DNA of 49,498 bases from Candidatus Gallacutalibacter stercoravium. Lineage in GTDB: Bacteria; Bacillota; Clostridia; Oscillospirales; Acutalibacteraceae. Each line of letters opens with the position of its first letter. Position 1 is the first letter of the stretch. Below are positions 42,150 through 49,498 of this stretch, one piece after another. A program made the position numbers and the translations under genes. The stretch covers positions 1 to 49,498 of the forward strand of contig DVJE01000046.1 in the NCBI GenBank assembly GCA_018716975.1, given 5' to 3'. The notes beneath the pieces are model-generated. The model ran no database searches and was not told the origin of the DNA. It saw nothing but the letters and a program-made list of their open reading frames with translations.

Positions 42150-42578
42150 TTATTTAACAACGCCCTTTTTCAAAATAACATTGGCATATACCGCCGTTTC
42201 ACCGGTAGCCACAATGGCGTAAGCCTTTTTGGCGCGCTCGTAGAAAGCGAACCGCTCCACCATTTCAATATTATGGTTCTCCGGCTCATGACGCTGCAAA
42301 ATTTCGCGATAGGTTTTCCATATTTCCGGATCTGCTTCATTGGGATCCACCACAGCCATCAAAGCCACCGGCTCTGTCACAAAGTCATCCAGCGGCATCA
42401 AGGTTAAAATAGCGTCCAGCAACTCGGGCACGCCGTGGCCGTCGCAGCGCACTAAGCGCGAGGCACAAGAAGCGGCCGGAAAATTACCGTCGCCCAACAC
42501 GATTTCATCACCGTGCCCCATCTCCATTAGCACCTTCAATAACTCGGGGGAAAGAATATTGGGTATGTTTTTGAGCAT
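42150..42578 (-). CDS. fucU: RbsD/FucU-family sugar mutarotase
   Basis: Interconverts anomers of fucose or ribose. Signatures are MGHGDEIVLGDGNFPAAS (around residues 20-37, with the His pair region), VPELLDAILTLMPLD, and ERFAFYERAKKAYAIVATGE, the FucU-type terminal block. 142 residues, matching FucU. It lies 32 bases downstream of the rpiB-upp frame. With the two oxidoreductases that follow, it suggests a sugar branch of this operon. Confidence 0.92.
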   Translation of the reverse strand: MLKNIPNILSPELLKVLMEMGHGDEIVLGDGNFPAASCASRLVRCDGHGVPELLDAILTLMPLDDFVTEPVALMAVVDPNEADPEIWKTYREILQRHEPENHNIEMVERFAFYERAKKAYAIVATGETAVYANVILKKGVVK

Positions 42579-42610
42579 AGCGAAATCTCCTCTTCTATAT
42601 TAGCATTTAA

Positions 42611-43738
42611 TTATTTGGTGCCAAAAATTCGATCGCCGGCATCTCCCAATCCCGGTACAATATAGCCGTGATCATTTAAACACTCGTCCATAGCGGCGCA
42701 ATAAACCGGCACATCAGGATGCGCCTGGGTCAGGGCTTTCATCCCTTCGGGAGCGGCAATAATGCACATAAATTTAATGCTTTTGGGATTGCTGCGCTTG
42801 ATAATCGAAATAGCGTCAATTGCCGAACCCCCCGTGGCCAGCATGGGATCCAACACCACAACATCGCGCTCCACAATATCAGAGGGCAGCTTGCTGTAAT
42901 ATTCCACCGGCTGTAACGTTTCCGGATCCCGATACAGCCCAATATGGCCGATCTTTGCCGCGGGCACCAGCTGCGTTACACCGTTTACCATGCCCATGCC
43001 CGCCCGCAAGATGGGCACAAAAGCCATTTTGCGCCCGGCTATGACCTTTGTCTTTGCCAAAGCCACCGGCGTTTCAATCTCTACCTCTTTTAACGGCAGA
43101 TCGCGCGTCGCCTCATAGCACATCAGCATGGCAATTTCCCCTACCAGCTCGCGAAACTCCTTCGAGCCGGTATTCTTATCGCGCAACAGGGTCAGCTTAT
43201 GCTGGATCAACGGATGATCCATTACAAAAACCTGATTGTCCACTTTATCTTCCTCCTTACCGCAGCCGGCCGCCGGCCGCGATTCATTCTGCTGTTCTTC
43301 TTCCCTCTCAAGAGCCATTACCTGCGCCACCCGGCGCGCGTGCCTGCCGCCTTCAAAGGGGGTAGACAAAAAGATATCGGTTAATTCTACCGCCTTTTGC
43401 GGCGAAATTACACGCCCGCCCATTGCCAGAATATTGGCATCGTTGTGCCGGCGGGTCATCTCTGTGCAAAAAGCATCGCAGCAAACGGCAGCGCGAATCC
43501 CGTGCACCTTATTGGCCGCAATCGAAATGCCGATGCCTGTGCCGCAGCACAAAATGCCGTATTGGCATTCCCCGCTTTGCACCGCTTTTGCAGCCTGCTC
43601 GGCAAAAGGGGCGTAATCCACCGATTCTTCGTTATACGTACCAAAATCTATATAAGGGATCCCCTTATCTTCTAAATGCCGGCGCACCGCTTCTTTAATA
43701 TTCCAGCCGCCATGATCCGCTCCCAATGCTATTTTCAT
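42611..43738 (-). CDS. rpiB-upp: Ribose-5-phosphate isomerase B / uracil phosphoribosyltransferase in one frame
   Basis: One 375-residue frame. Residues 1-148 are RpiB: ALGADHGG, the catalytic Cys in [16 protein letters not shown], and [15 protein letters not shown] charged 17-residue linker leads to a full Upp from 166 on: [30 protein letters not shown], the PRPP loop [14 protein letters not shown] and [17 protein letters not shown]. RpiB isomerises ribulose-5-P and ribose-5-P; Upp salvages uracil with PRPP, so the pairing is metabolically sensible. An excellent internal ribosome site remains before upp (separate entry), so both a fusion and free Upp may be made. ATG 43738 overlaps the tsaB stop. 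Confidence 0.93.
   Translation of the reverse strand: MKIALGADHGGWNIKEAVRRHLEDKGIPYIDFGTYNEESVDYAPFAEQAAKAVQSGECQYGILCCGTGIGISIAANKVHGIRAAVCCDAFCTEMTRRHNDANILAMGGRVISPQKAVELTDIFLSTPFEGGRHARRVAQVMALEREEEQQNESRPAAGCGKEEDKVDNQVFVMDHPLIQHKLTLLRDKNTGSKEFRELVGEIAMLMCYEATRDLPLKEVEIETPVALAKTKVIAGRKMAFVPILRAGMGMVNGVTQLVPAAKIGHIGLYRDPETLQPVEYYSKLPSDIVERDVVVLDPMLATGGSAIDAISIIKRSNPKSIKFMCIIAAPEGMKALTQAHPDVPVYCAAMDECLNDHGYIVPGLGDAGDRIFGTK
43241..43258 (-). promoter_or_regulatory. Internal Shine-Dalgarno and GTG start of upp
   Basis: AAGGAGG (43252-43258), 8-base spacer, GTG (43241-43243) in frame inside the rpiB-upp frame. Starting here gives 210 residues, the normal Upp length ([11 protein letters not shown]). 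Confidence 0.75.
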
Positions 43739-44439
43739 TCTAATCCTCCAGCCTGCCGTCGCTTCAATTCCCGCTGAGCCTGTGGCATACGCAAATATAC
43801 CGGCAACAGCTCCTGAGCCGTTACCCTCTCAACATCGCCTTGTTGGGCAGCTATGCCTACGCCGTAGGCGCGCTGCATTCTTAAATGTTCCGGCGTAAGA
43901 ATGAGCCCTGGCACATCAAGTTTCAGCTCATTATAACACAATTCAGCGCCGTCGCCAACCAAAAAGATAGGCCCCGGATAGGCGGCAAGCTCATCGCGCA
44001 GCTGCGCCACCGGCACGGCCCGATCCGGCGTTAGCCTTTGTATCTTCCCATCCTGCAACGCAAACAACGCGTTATACACCTGGGCGCACCTGGCGTCCAT
44101 CACCGCACAAACCGTACCGGCCCGATAGGGCATAAGCGCCGCCATAGCCGCCAAGGTAGATACCGGCGCGCAAGGCTTATCCAGCGCCATTGCCAGCCCC
44201 TTAACTGCGGCTATGCCGATGCGCACCCCGGTAAAAGAACCAGGACCTGCGGCCACCGCTATGCAATCCAGTTCTTGACCAGTAATCTTGGTATTTTCCA
44301 GCACCGCTTGTGCCATGGGCAGCAACGTTTGGCTGTGGGTGAGGCCATTATTGACATACAGTTCCCCCAGCAGCCGGCTATCTTCCAACAACGCCACCGA
44401 CGCGGCCTTTGCCGTAGATTCAAAACACAACAGCTTCAT
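43735..44439 (-). CDS. tsaB: tRNA threonylcarbamoyladenosine biosynthesis protein TsaB
   Basis: Scaffold partner of TsaD and TsaE in t6A synthesis at tRNA position 37. Family landmarks: [52 protein letters not shown] and [14 protein letters not shown]. 234 residues, typical. It follows tsaE by 67 bases, and its stop overlaps the rpiB-upp start. TsaD itself is not in the window. Confidence 0.96.
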   Translation of the reverse strand: MKLLCFESTAKAASVALLEDSRLLGELYVNNGLTHSQTLLPMAQAVLENTKITGQELDCIAVAAGPGSFTGVRIGIAAVKGLAMALDKPCAPVSTLAAMAALMPYRAGTVCAVMDARCAQVYNALFALQDGKIQRLTPDRAVPVAQLRDELAAYPGPIFLVGDGAELCYNELKLDVPGLILTPEHLRMQRAYGVGIAAQQGDVERVTAQELLPVYLRMPQAQRELKRRQAGGLE

Positions 44440-44506
44440 GGTGTTCCTTTCTCAATATCTCATATATCTCCCAAATAGTATATTTGCCGCACGGCTTATA
44501 AACAGC

Positions 44507-44965
44507 TCATTTTTCTAACCGGGCCTGCAAATCGGCAAGCACCTGCGCCGGGCCAGATAGGGTAAGCAGCCGCTCCCCATCGCTATCCCCTCGGGCAAAT
44601 TCCAGATAAAGGGCGTTCTCCGGCAGCGCCGCCTCAATGTTTTCACTCCATTCCACCGCCAGCACAGCGTTGGAATCCAGGTAATCAAAAAAGCCGGTGG
44701 AGTACAGATCGTCCCAACCATCCACCCGGTACATATCGAAATGGTGCAACGTCAACCGGCCTTCATAGCTGTGCACCAAAGCAAAGGTCGGGCTAGAAAC
44801 TTCGCCTTCCGGCACCTGTAAACCGCGGGCCAGGCCACGCACAAAGGCCGTTTTACCCATCCCCAGGCCGCCGAACATGGCGATCACCTCGCCGCCGCGC
44901 AGCAAGCGGCCCAGCCGCCTGCCCAGCTCTTCCGTTTCAGCCGTGCTGCAACTGCGCCACTGCAT
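44507..44965 (-). CDS. tsaE: tRNA threonylcarbamoyladenosine biosynthesis ATPase TsaE
   Basis: ATPase subunit of the t6A complex. Walker A is FGGLGMGKT, followed by FVRGLARGLQVPEG, SPTFALVHSYEG, HHFDMYRVDGWDDLYSTGF and VEWSENIEAALP. ATG 44965 (AGGGG 4 bases upstream) is preferred to ATG 45001, since it gives the usual short N-terminus. About 152 residues, normal. It follows fhs with a gap of about 70 bases. Confidence 0.95.
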   Translation of the reverse strand: MQWRSCSTAETEELGRRLGRLLRGGEVIAMFGGLGMGKTAFVRGLARGLQVPEGEVSSPTFALVHSYEGRLTLHHFDMYRVDGWDDLYSTGFFDYLDSNAVLAVEWSENIEAALPENALYLEFARGDSDGERLLTLSGPAQVLADLQARLEK

Positions 44966-45037
44966 TTTACCCCTATCGCCCAACTTGTTTTTTTCTTGCA
45001 TGAAAGCGGCTCCTTTTCTATACGCTACCAGCCGCCA

Positions 45038-46705
45038 TTAAAACAAGCCGGTTATTTTTCCATCTTCTGCTACATCAATACGTTGGGCCGCCGGCGCCTT
45101 TGGCAAACCCGGCATTGTCATAATATCGCCGGTATAAACCACCACGAAGCCCGCGCCGTTAGAAAGCTTCAGATCGCGCACCGTAATGGTAAAGTCTTTA
45201 GGCCGCCCCAGCAAGGCGGGGTTATCCGATAATGAATATTGTGTTTTCGCCACACAAATGGGCAAACTTCCGCCGCCCAGCTTTTCAATAGCCGCCAGCG
45301 CTTTTTCTGCCGCAGGCGTATAGCTAACGCCCCGGGCGCCGTAAATTTCGCTGGCAACGGTTTGAATTTTTTCCTTAATCGGAAGGGAGGTGTCGTAAAT
45401 AGGAGCAAAATGAGAGGGTTTTTCCACCGCCTCACACACTTTTTGAGCTAGCTCCACGCCGCCTTTCCCACCTTTGGCAAAGACCTCAGACAGGGCAAAA
45501 TCTGCTCCTAATTCTTGGCAATACTCACGAATATACTCTAGTTCTTGTTCACTATCCGTTGTAAAGCGGTTGATGGCAACCACCACCGGAATGCCGAATT
45601 TACGCATGTTTTCAATGTGCGCGCCAAGGTTTACCGCACCCGCGCGCAAAGCTTCTAGGTTGGGCATAGAAACCTGATCTTTGGGCACCCCGCCGTTATA
45701 CTTTAAAGCGCGTGCCGTGGCCACCACCACCACAGCCGCCGGCTTTAATCCGCCCAGACGGCATTTGATATCAAAAAACTTTTCAGCGCCCAAATCTGAA
45801 CCAAAGCCCGCCTCGGTGATGCAATAATCCGCCAACTTTAAAGCCAACCGGGTAGCGCGCAACGAGTTGCAGCCGTGGGCAATATTGGCAAACGGCCCGC
45901 CATGCATAATAGCCGGGGTGCCCTCTAATGTTTGCACCAGGTTGGGTTGAATGGCATCCTTTAATAAAGCGGCCATAGCGCCGTCTGCCTGCAAATCTCG
46001 CGCATAAACCGGCTCGCCTTCTTGATTATAGGCCACCAAAATATCCCCCAGGCGCTTTTTGAGATCCGCCAAATCCTGCGCCAAGCACAAAATGGCCATA
46101 ACCTCGCTGGCTACCGTGATAATAAAGCCGTCTTCCCTGGGCACGCCGTTGAGTTTGCCGCCCAGCCCTACAACCACGTTGCGCAAGGCCCTGTCGTTCA
46201 TATCCATACAGCGCTTGATAAGCACGCTGCGGGGATCGATGCGCAGGGCATTCCCCTGCTGCATATGATTATCCAGCATAGCGCATAATAAGTTATTCGC
46301 GCTGGTGATAGCATGCATATCGCCGGTAAAATGCAGGTTAATATCCTCCATAGGCAAAACCTGCGCATAGCCGCCCCCGGCCGCACCGCCTTTTACGCCA
46401 AACACCGGGCCCAACGAGGGTTCGCGCAACGCAATTACCGCCCGTTTACCTATTTTAGCCATGGCTTGCCCCAAGCCTACGGTTGTTGTTGTCTTCCCTT
46501 CGCCCGCAGGGGTGGGGTTAATGGCGGTAACCAGCACCAGCTTACCGTCGGGCTTATCGGCAACGCGGGCATACAGGCTCTCGTTTAACTTGGCCTTAAA
46601 GCGGCCGTAAGGTTCCAACTCCTCAGGCAGCACGCCCAAATCCTGCGCTACTTGCGCAATTGGCTTCAGCTTTGTTTGCTGCGCTATCTCAATATCCGTC
46701 ATCAT
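45038..46705 (-). CDS. fhs: Formate--tetrahydrofolate ligase
   Basis: Makes 10-formyl-THF from formate, THF and ATP for purine synthesis and one-carbon metabolism. P-loop [16 protein letters not shown], followed by [36 protein letters not shown]-type sequence and the C-terminal [11 protein letters not shown]. 555 residues, standard. ATG 46705 lies 8 bases after AAGGGGT. It heads the seven-gene operon ending at the aldo/keto reductase, and its promoter is back to back with the rodA promoter. Confidence 0.98.
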   Translation of the reverse strand: MMTDIEIAQQTKLKPIAQVAQDLGVLPEELEPYGRFKAKLNESLYARVADKPDGKLVLVTAINPTPAGEGKTTTTVGLGQAMAKIGKRAVIALREPSLGPVFGVKGGAAGGGYAQVLPMEDINLHFTGDMHAITSANNLLCAMLDNHMQQGNALRIDPRSVLIKRCMDMNDRALRNVVVGLGGKLNGVPREDGFIITVASEVMAILCLAQDLADLKKRLGDILVAYNQEGEPVYARDLQADGAMAALLKDAIQPNLVQTLEGTPAIMHGGPFANIAHGCNSLRATRLALKLADYCITEAGFGSDLGAEKFFDIKCRLGGLKPAAVVVVATARALKYNGGVPKDQVSMPNLEALRAGAVNLGAHIENMRKFGIPVVVAINRFTTDSEQELEYIREYCQELGADFALSEVFAKGGKGGVELAQKVCEAVEKPSHFAPIYDTSLPIKEKIQTVASEIYGARGVSYTPAAEKALAAIEKLGGGSLPICVAKTQYSLSDNPALLGRPKDFTITVRDLKLSNGAGFVVVYTGDIMTMPGLPKAPAAQRIDVAEDGKITGLF

Positions 46706-46737
46706 TCGGCAAGACCCCTTAATTTTTTAGTAACCCG

Positions 46738-46766
46738 ATTATAGCACAATTTACAGGATGTTAAAA
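46738..46766 (-). promoter_or_regulatory. fhs operon promoter
   Basis: Minus-strand TTTTAA (46761-46766), 17-base spacer, consensus TATAAT (46738-46743) preceded by TG one base before, an extended -10 element. Confidence 0.75.
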
Positions 46767-46774
46767 GTATTTGC

Positions 46775-46803
46775 TTGCAGTTAAGCCCGAATCATAATAT
46801 AAT
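46775..46803 (+). promoter_or_regulatory. rodA-type gene promoter
   Basis: TTGCAG (46775-46780), 17-base spacer, consensus TATAAT (46798-46803). The divergent fhs promoter starts 9 bases away. It leaves a 5' UTR of roughly 165 bases before the gene, in which I recognise no known riboswitch. Confidence 0.7.
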
Positions 46804-46975
46804 CATCTATATTGTGTAAGGATAGCAGAGTTCTACCCTTGCCGTATTATCATAATAGCTGCGCCGGTTTGTGCAAATTGGGCCAGGGTTGCGCCCTTTG
46901 TGTTAGCGCCGGTAAGAATTGTTGGTTTACATCAGTTTTGCTCATGAGCAAAGCGCAAGAGATAAGCAGGTGACT

Positions 46976-48145
46976 ATGACGAAGGTTTTTCATCATTTTA
47001 TAGACTATTGCAAACGCACCGATTGGATATTTTGGATTTTAAGCCTAATGGCCACCGGATATGGGCTTTTGCTGATTAAAAGCCTGGATCGCGCCGCAGG
47101 CACAGAAGATAAATCTTTTTTTCCAGTGCAGGTTCTGGCTGTTTCGCTAGGGTATTTTGCCGCAGTTCTTCTATCTATTATAGATTATAATTTTATCGCC
47201 AAGCTTTGGCCGGTTGTAGCCGCGATTTGTGTAGGCGCAATGCTCCTTACATTTACCGGTTTAGGCATCGGTGTGGAAGGGGCCGACGATCGCGCCTGGT
47301 TGGATTTAGGAGTTACCACCTTTCAGCCTTCTGAATTATTAAAAATAGGTTTTATTATAACCTTTGCCAAACATTTGGCGGTGCTGAAAGAACAAGGAAA
47401 GCTACACTCCTTCCCCTGGGTGTGCACCCTGGTGGCCCATGCCGCCATCCCTATGGTATTGGTGCATTTTCAAGGGGACGACGGCCCGGCCATCATCTTC
47501 TTATTTATGTTCTTAATTATGGCCTTCGCGGCGGGAGTTCAGCTGCGTTATTTTCTCATTGCCATAGCGGCTGTGCTTTGTGCAGTACCCATCTTATGGC
47601 AGTTTGTGATGAACGAGGATCAAAAGAGCAGGATTTTATCTTTGTTTGACCTGGATGGAACCGCAAAAGACGTTGGATGGCAGCAATACCAAGGTAAAAT
47701 TTCCATCGCCTCTGGCGAACTTGAAGGCCGCGGGTTGTTTCAAGGGCCGCGGGTTTCAAAGGGCATTGTTCCCTATCAAGAAAACGATTTTATCTTCACA
47801 GTGGCGGGAGAAGAATTAGGATTTATCGGTTGCGTTATTTTGTTGGGAATTTTGTTATTCCTGCTGTTGCGCTCTTTGCAAAACGCCTCCATTGCTAAAG
47901 ATCCCCTAGGTTGCTATATTTGCTTTGGCTTTTTCGCCTTGATTGGTTCGCAGTCTATCATCAACATCGGTATGTGCTTGGGTCTACTCCCGGTTGTCGG
48001 CGTCACTTTACCATTCTTTAGTGCGGGCGGCTCCTCGGTGGCGTGCTTATATTTAGCTGTCGGTTTGGTAGAGAGCGTATATATGCACCAACAAAACGAG
48101 GATAAGGTAACGATACATTTATCCAGCAGGCAGTTGGCGCATTAA
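46976..48145 (+). CDS. RodA/FtsW-type SEDS peptidoglycan polymerase
   Basis: Polytopic membrane glycosyltransferase that polymerises peptidoglycan strands. About ten membrane segments are visible. Landmarks are AWLDLGVTTFQPSELLKIGF, the QGDDGPAI region (position of the essential Asp), NDFIFTVAGEELGFIG and PFFSAGGSSVACLYLAVGLV. It is closer to RodA than to FtsW by the early topology, but SpoVE or FtsW is possible. The frame is open to TTG 46919. I choose ATG 46976, although no ideal ribosome site is present. It is a monocistronic unit with a strong terminator. Confidence 0.9.
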   Translation: MTKVFHHFIDYCKRTDWIFWILSLMATGYGLLLIKSLDRAAGTEDKSFFPVQVLAVSLGYFAAVLLSIIDYNFIAKLWPVVAAICVGAMLLTFTGLGIGVEGADDRAWLDLGVTTFQPSELLKIGFIITFAKHLAVLKEQGKLHSFPWVCTLVAHAAIPMVLVHFQGDDGPAIIFLFMFLIMAFAAGVQLRYFLIAIAAVLCAVPILWQFVMNEDQKSRILSLFDLDGTAKDVGWQQYQGKISIASGELEGRGLFQGPRVSKGIVPYQENDFIFTVAGEELGFIGCVILLGILLFLLLRSLQNASIAKDPLGCYICFGFFALIGSQSIINIGMCLGLLPVVGVTLPFFSAGGSSVACLYLAVGLVESVYMHQQNEDKVTIHLSSRQLAH

Positions 48146-48193
48146 TCCTTAAGCTTATTGCTGTAAAGCAGTTTGCCTTTTCAGAATAAATAT

Positions 48194-48258
48194 AAAGGCC
48201 CCAAAGGCTAAAACAGTGGTATTCCCTCTCTGTTTGCCTTTGGGGCCTTTCTTTTTAT
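48194..48258 (+). terminator. Terminator after the SEDS gene
   Basis: Perfect stem AAAGGCCCCAAAGGC / GCCTTTGGGGCCTTT (48194-48208, 48236-48250), extended inside by AAACAG / CTGTTT, followed by CTTTTTAT. From 48259 to 48378 I see nothing definite. Confidence 0.9.
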
Positions 48259-48378
48259 ATTGCGACAAGCTCATCAGCTTTACACACTAAATTGTTCTGT
48301 TCATTCGCCGCGGCAATTGTGCCGACCCGTTTGGGGAACAGAAACGCCTCTCTCATTCCCATAACGAGGACAATATCA

Positions 48379-49080
48379 TCAAGAAAATTGCACCGCGTAA
48401 GAAGAAAACACTTCGCCAAGCACGGCTTGCCCACGTTCGTTTAAATGGATACCGTCAATGCAAAGATAGTCTTGATAATGATGCTCCCGCAAAAACCGAT
48501 CCCTTACGTCAATCAACGGTACCCCAATGGAATATGCCATACGGTCTATGGCGCGAGAGTAGCGCTCTTGTTGCCGGTAAATCATATCTTTTTGCCCCAA
48601 CCAGCGCAGCACCCGTTCCCCATCCACACCCGGCAAATGCGAAATCCAGGTGAAATAACGCTGTGCATCAATAGGAGGAAGGTTCATGAAAAAAGGCCGA
48701 ATGCCCTTTTTTTGTAGCAAGTCTGCCATTTTTTCCATGGTTGCAATGAAGTCTTGCAGCGGCGTGTGTGGGCTGTGCTCTGCTTCAGGTGCTTGCGATA
48801 CCTCTACCCAATTATAGTCGCAATCATTGCCGCCAAACTCCAGCAATACAGCATCCACTTCCAACCCCTGCTCAAGGCTGCGCTGTAGGCTCTCTAGAGC
48901 TTTCGGCGCTGTACAGCCAAATCGAGAATTATTTTTTACCGGGATGGAAAACAATTTGCTGAATAGATTGACAGAGCATTTTTTTAACGGACGGTACTTG
49001 CCGTCCGTTTCGTCATAAACAATCCCCTTTAGGAGAGAATCCCCCCACACAGCGATATTTTTTATCTTGTTAAAAGCCAT
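48379..49080 (-). CDS. SGNH/GDSL-family hydrolase
   Basis: Single-domain esterase-like protein of about 233 residues without signal peptide. Block I is VWGDSLLKG with Ser15, block III is LEFGGNDCDYNW, and block V is CIDGIHLNERG with the Asp/His pair, so the triad is intact. The segment RKKRIRPFFMNLPPI-type strand-helix is typical. ATG 49080 is chosen because it places GDS near the N-terminus, although its ribosome site is weak; the frame extends to 49140. Substrate unknown: acetylated carbohydrate or a lipid ester. Confidence 0.86.
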   Translation of the reverse strand: MAFNKIKNIAVWGDSLLKGIVYDETDGKYRPLKKCSVNLFSKLFSIPVKNNSRFGCTAPKALESLQRSLEQGLEVDAVLLEFGGNDCDYNWVEVSQAPEAEHSPHTPLQDFIATMEKMADLLQKKGIRPFFMNLPPIDAQRYFTWISHLPGVDGERVLRWLGQKDMIYRQQERYSRAIDRMAYSIGVPLIDVRDRFLREHHYQDYLCIDGIHLNERGQAVLGEVFSSYAVQFS

Positions 49081-49149
49081 TGCGCAGCACCGTCCTTTTT
49101 CACACCGCCTGTTGCCTAACAAACAACAGATTTCAAACACTTTATAACT

Positions 49150-49206
49150 TAGTTTTTAAAACTAGATTGCAAAGTTTATTGTAGCACTTTACATTGTTTA
49201 TTACAA
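49150..49206 (-). promoter_or_regulatory. Promoter and palindrome upstream of the SGNH hydrolase
   Basis: Minus-strand TTGTAA (49201-49206), 17-base spacer, TACAAT (49178-49183). Just downstream, a perfect inverted repeat TAGTTTT-T-AAAACTA (49150-49164) is placed as an operator might be. Confidence 0.5.
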
Positions 49207-49467
49207 GTAATCATCAATTGTTTTTAGTCTGCCTGCACCGCTTTCTTTTATTACTTTCTAGCGCTCTTTTGCATAAAAAGAAATAAAGCTATTTTCGTAT
49301 AACCGTTGATACATACCCTGCGCTATTTGGGGCCAAAACATTCCCGTCAAGGAACCCCAGTGCACCAAACCTGTGTTTCAAATAGCAATTCCTGCGGCGC
49401 TCGGCGGCCGAAAGGGCGCCGCCAATACCCCCAAAATTGGTTTGCCTCTTGGGTAATATACGGAACA

Positions 49468-49498
49468 TGAAAGCAATTTATGATTCTTTAGGAATAAG
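49468..49498 (+). CDS. Possible start of a gene cut by the window edge
   Basis: ATG 49468 opens M-K-A-I-Y-D-S-L-G-I and runs off the window. The only ribosome-site hint is GGAAC upstream. Too short to identify, and it may not be a gene. The rest of 49207-49467 shows nothing I can support. Confidence 0.25.

Noticed and set aside
49207-49467. A further gene between the SGNH promoter and the right edge
   Set aside because: No frame with a plausible ribosome site and protein-like composition could be found in this stretch.
1-49498. CRISPR arrays, tRNA or rRNA genes, insertion sequences
   Set aside because: I saw no regularly spaced repeats, cloverleaf with CCA-like end, rRNA landmark or transposase motif.

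Overview
This window looks like a chromosomal segment of a Clostridia-class Bacillota bacterium, probably an anaerobic gut Oscillospirales/Ruminococcaceae-type organism. That placement is inference. It rests on strong Shine-Dalgarno sequences, T-box and L10-leader regulation, lipoproteins with DUF4358 and DUF1934 domains, the YqhQ, RimO, RecX and formate-tetrahydrofolate ligase gene set, and many TTG/GTG starts. I see no insertion sequence, phage, CRISPR array, tRNA or rRNA. Most of it is core genome with a few accessory islands.

Layout. 1-2.4 kb: cysteine operon (cysE-cysS, minus strand) behind a tRNA-Cys T-box leader. 2.4-6.4 kb: recA-recX-rimO-pgsA (minus). 6.4-11.95 kb: a minus-strand run of lipoprotein, response regulator, histidine kinase, yqhQ and prmC. 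12-15.1 kb: ZIP metal transporter, two lipoproteins (SGNH hydrolase, DUF4358) and a divergent MntR/DtxR-type regulator. 15.3-18.85 kb: rpmG-secE-nusG-rplK-rplA and rplJL, with an L10 leader before rplJ. 18.9-19.7 kb: an unrecognised conserved protein. 20-24.2 kb (plus): ddl-murI for peptidoglycan precursors, a DUF1934 protein, a homocysteine methyltransferase-like protein with a vestigial pterin-domain tail, and a CsoR-type copper sensor. 24.2-29.2 kb: GNAT enzyme, then an AraC regulator, a Gfo/Idh/MocA dehydrogenase and a GxGYxYP putative glycoside hydrolase, which form a small carbohydrate island. 29.3-37.1 kb (minus): lipoprotein MltG, SRAP peptidase, a modular GH24 lysozyme, and an operon of ADP-ribosylglycohydrolase, a DUF3841-like protein and a PD-(D/E)XK-XPD-type helicase. 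37.2-39.7 kb: a divergent methionyl-tRNA-synthetase paralogue under its own T-box. 39.8-46.8 kb (minus): fhs-tsaE-tsaB-rpiB::upp-fucU-Gfo/Idh-aldo/keto reductase. 46.8-49.5 kb: a RodA/FtsW-type SEDS protein, an SGNH hydrolase and a probable gene start at the edge.

Most notable points. (1) The MetRS-like protein has lost KMSKS and key methionine-pocket residues, and its T-box (UGGC) predicts a tRNA with discriminator G73, not tRNA-Met (A73). It may serve another amino acid or be a non-canonical synthetase. (2) rpiB and upp form one uninterrupted reading frame, yet a perfect internal Shine-Dalgarno/GTG start remains for upp. (3) Two genes have strong Shine-Dalgarno sequences positioned over ATC or ATT instead of a standard start codon. 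(4) An ADP-ribosylglycohydrolase, a DUF3841-like protein and a nuclease-helicase sit in one apparent operon. (5) A three-gene AraC / dehydrogenase / GxGYxYP locus carries no transporter. All functions are read from sequence patterns by eye; no searches or alignments were run.
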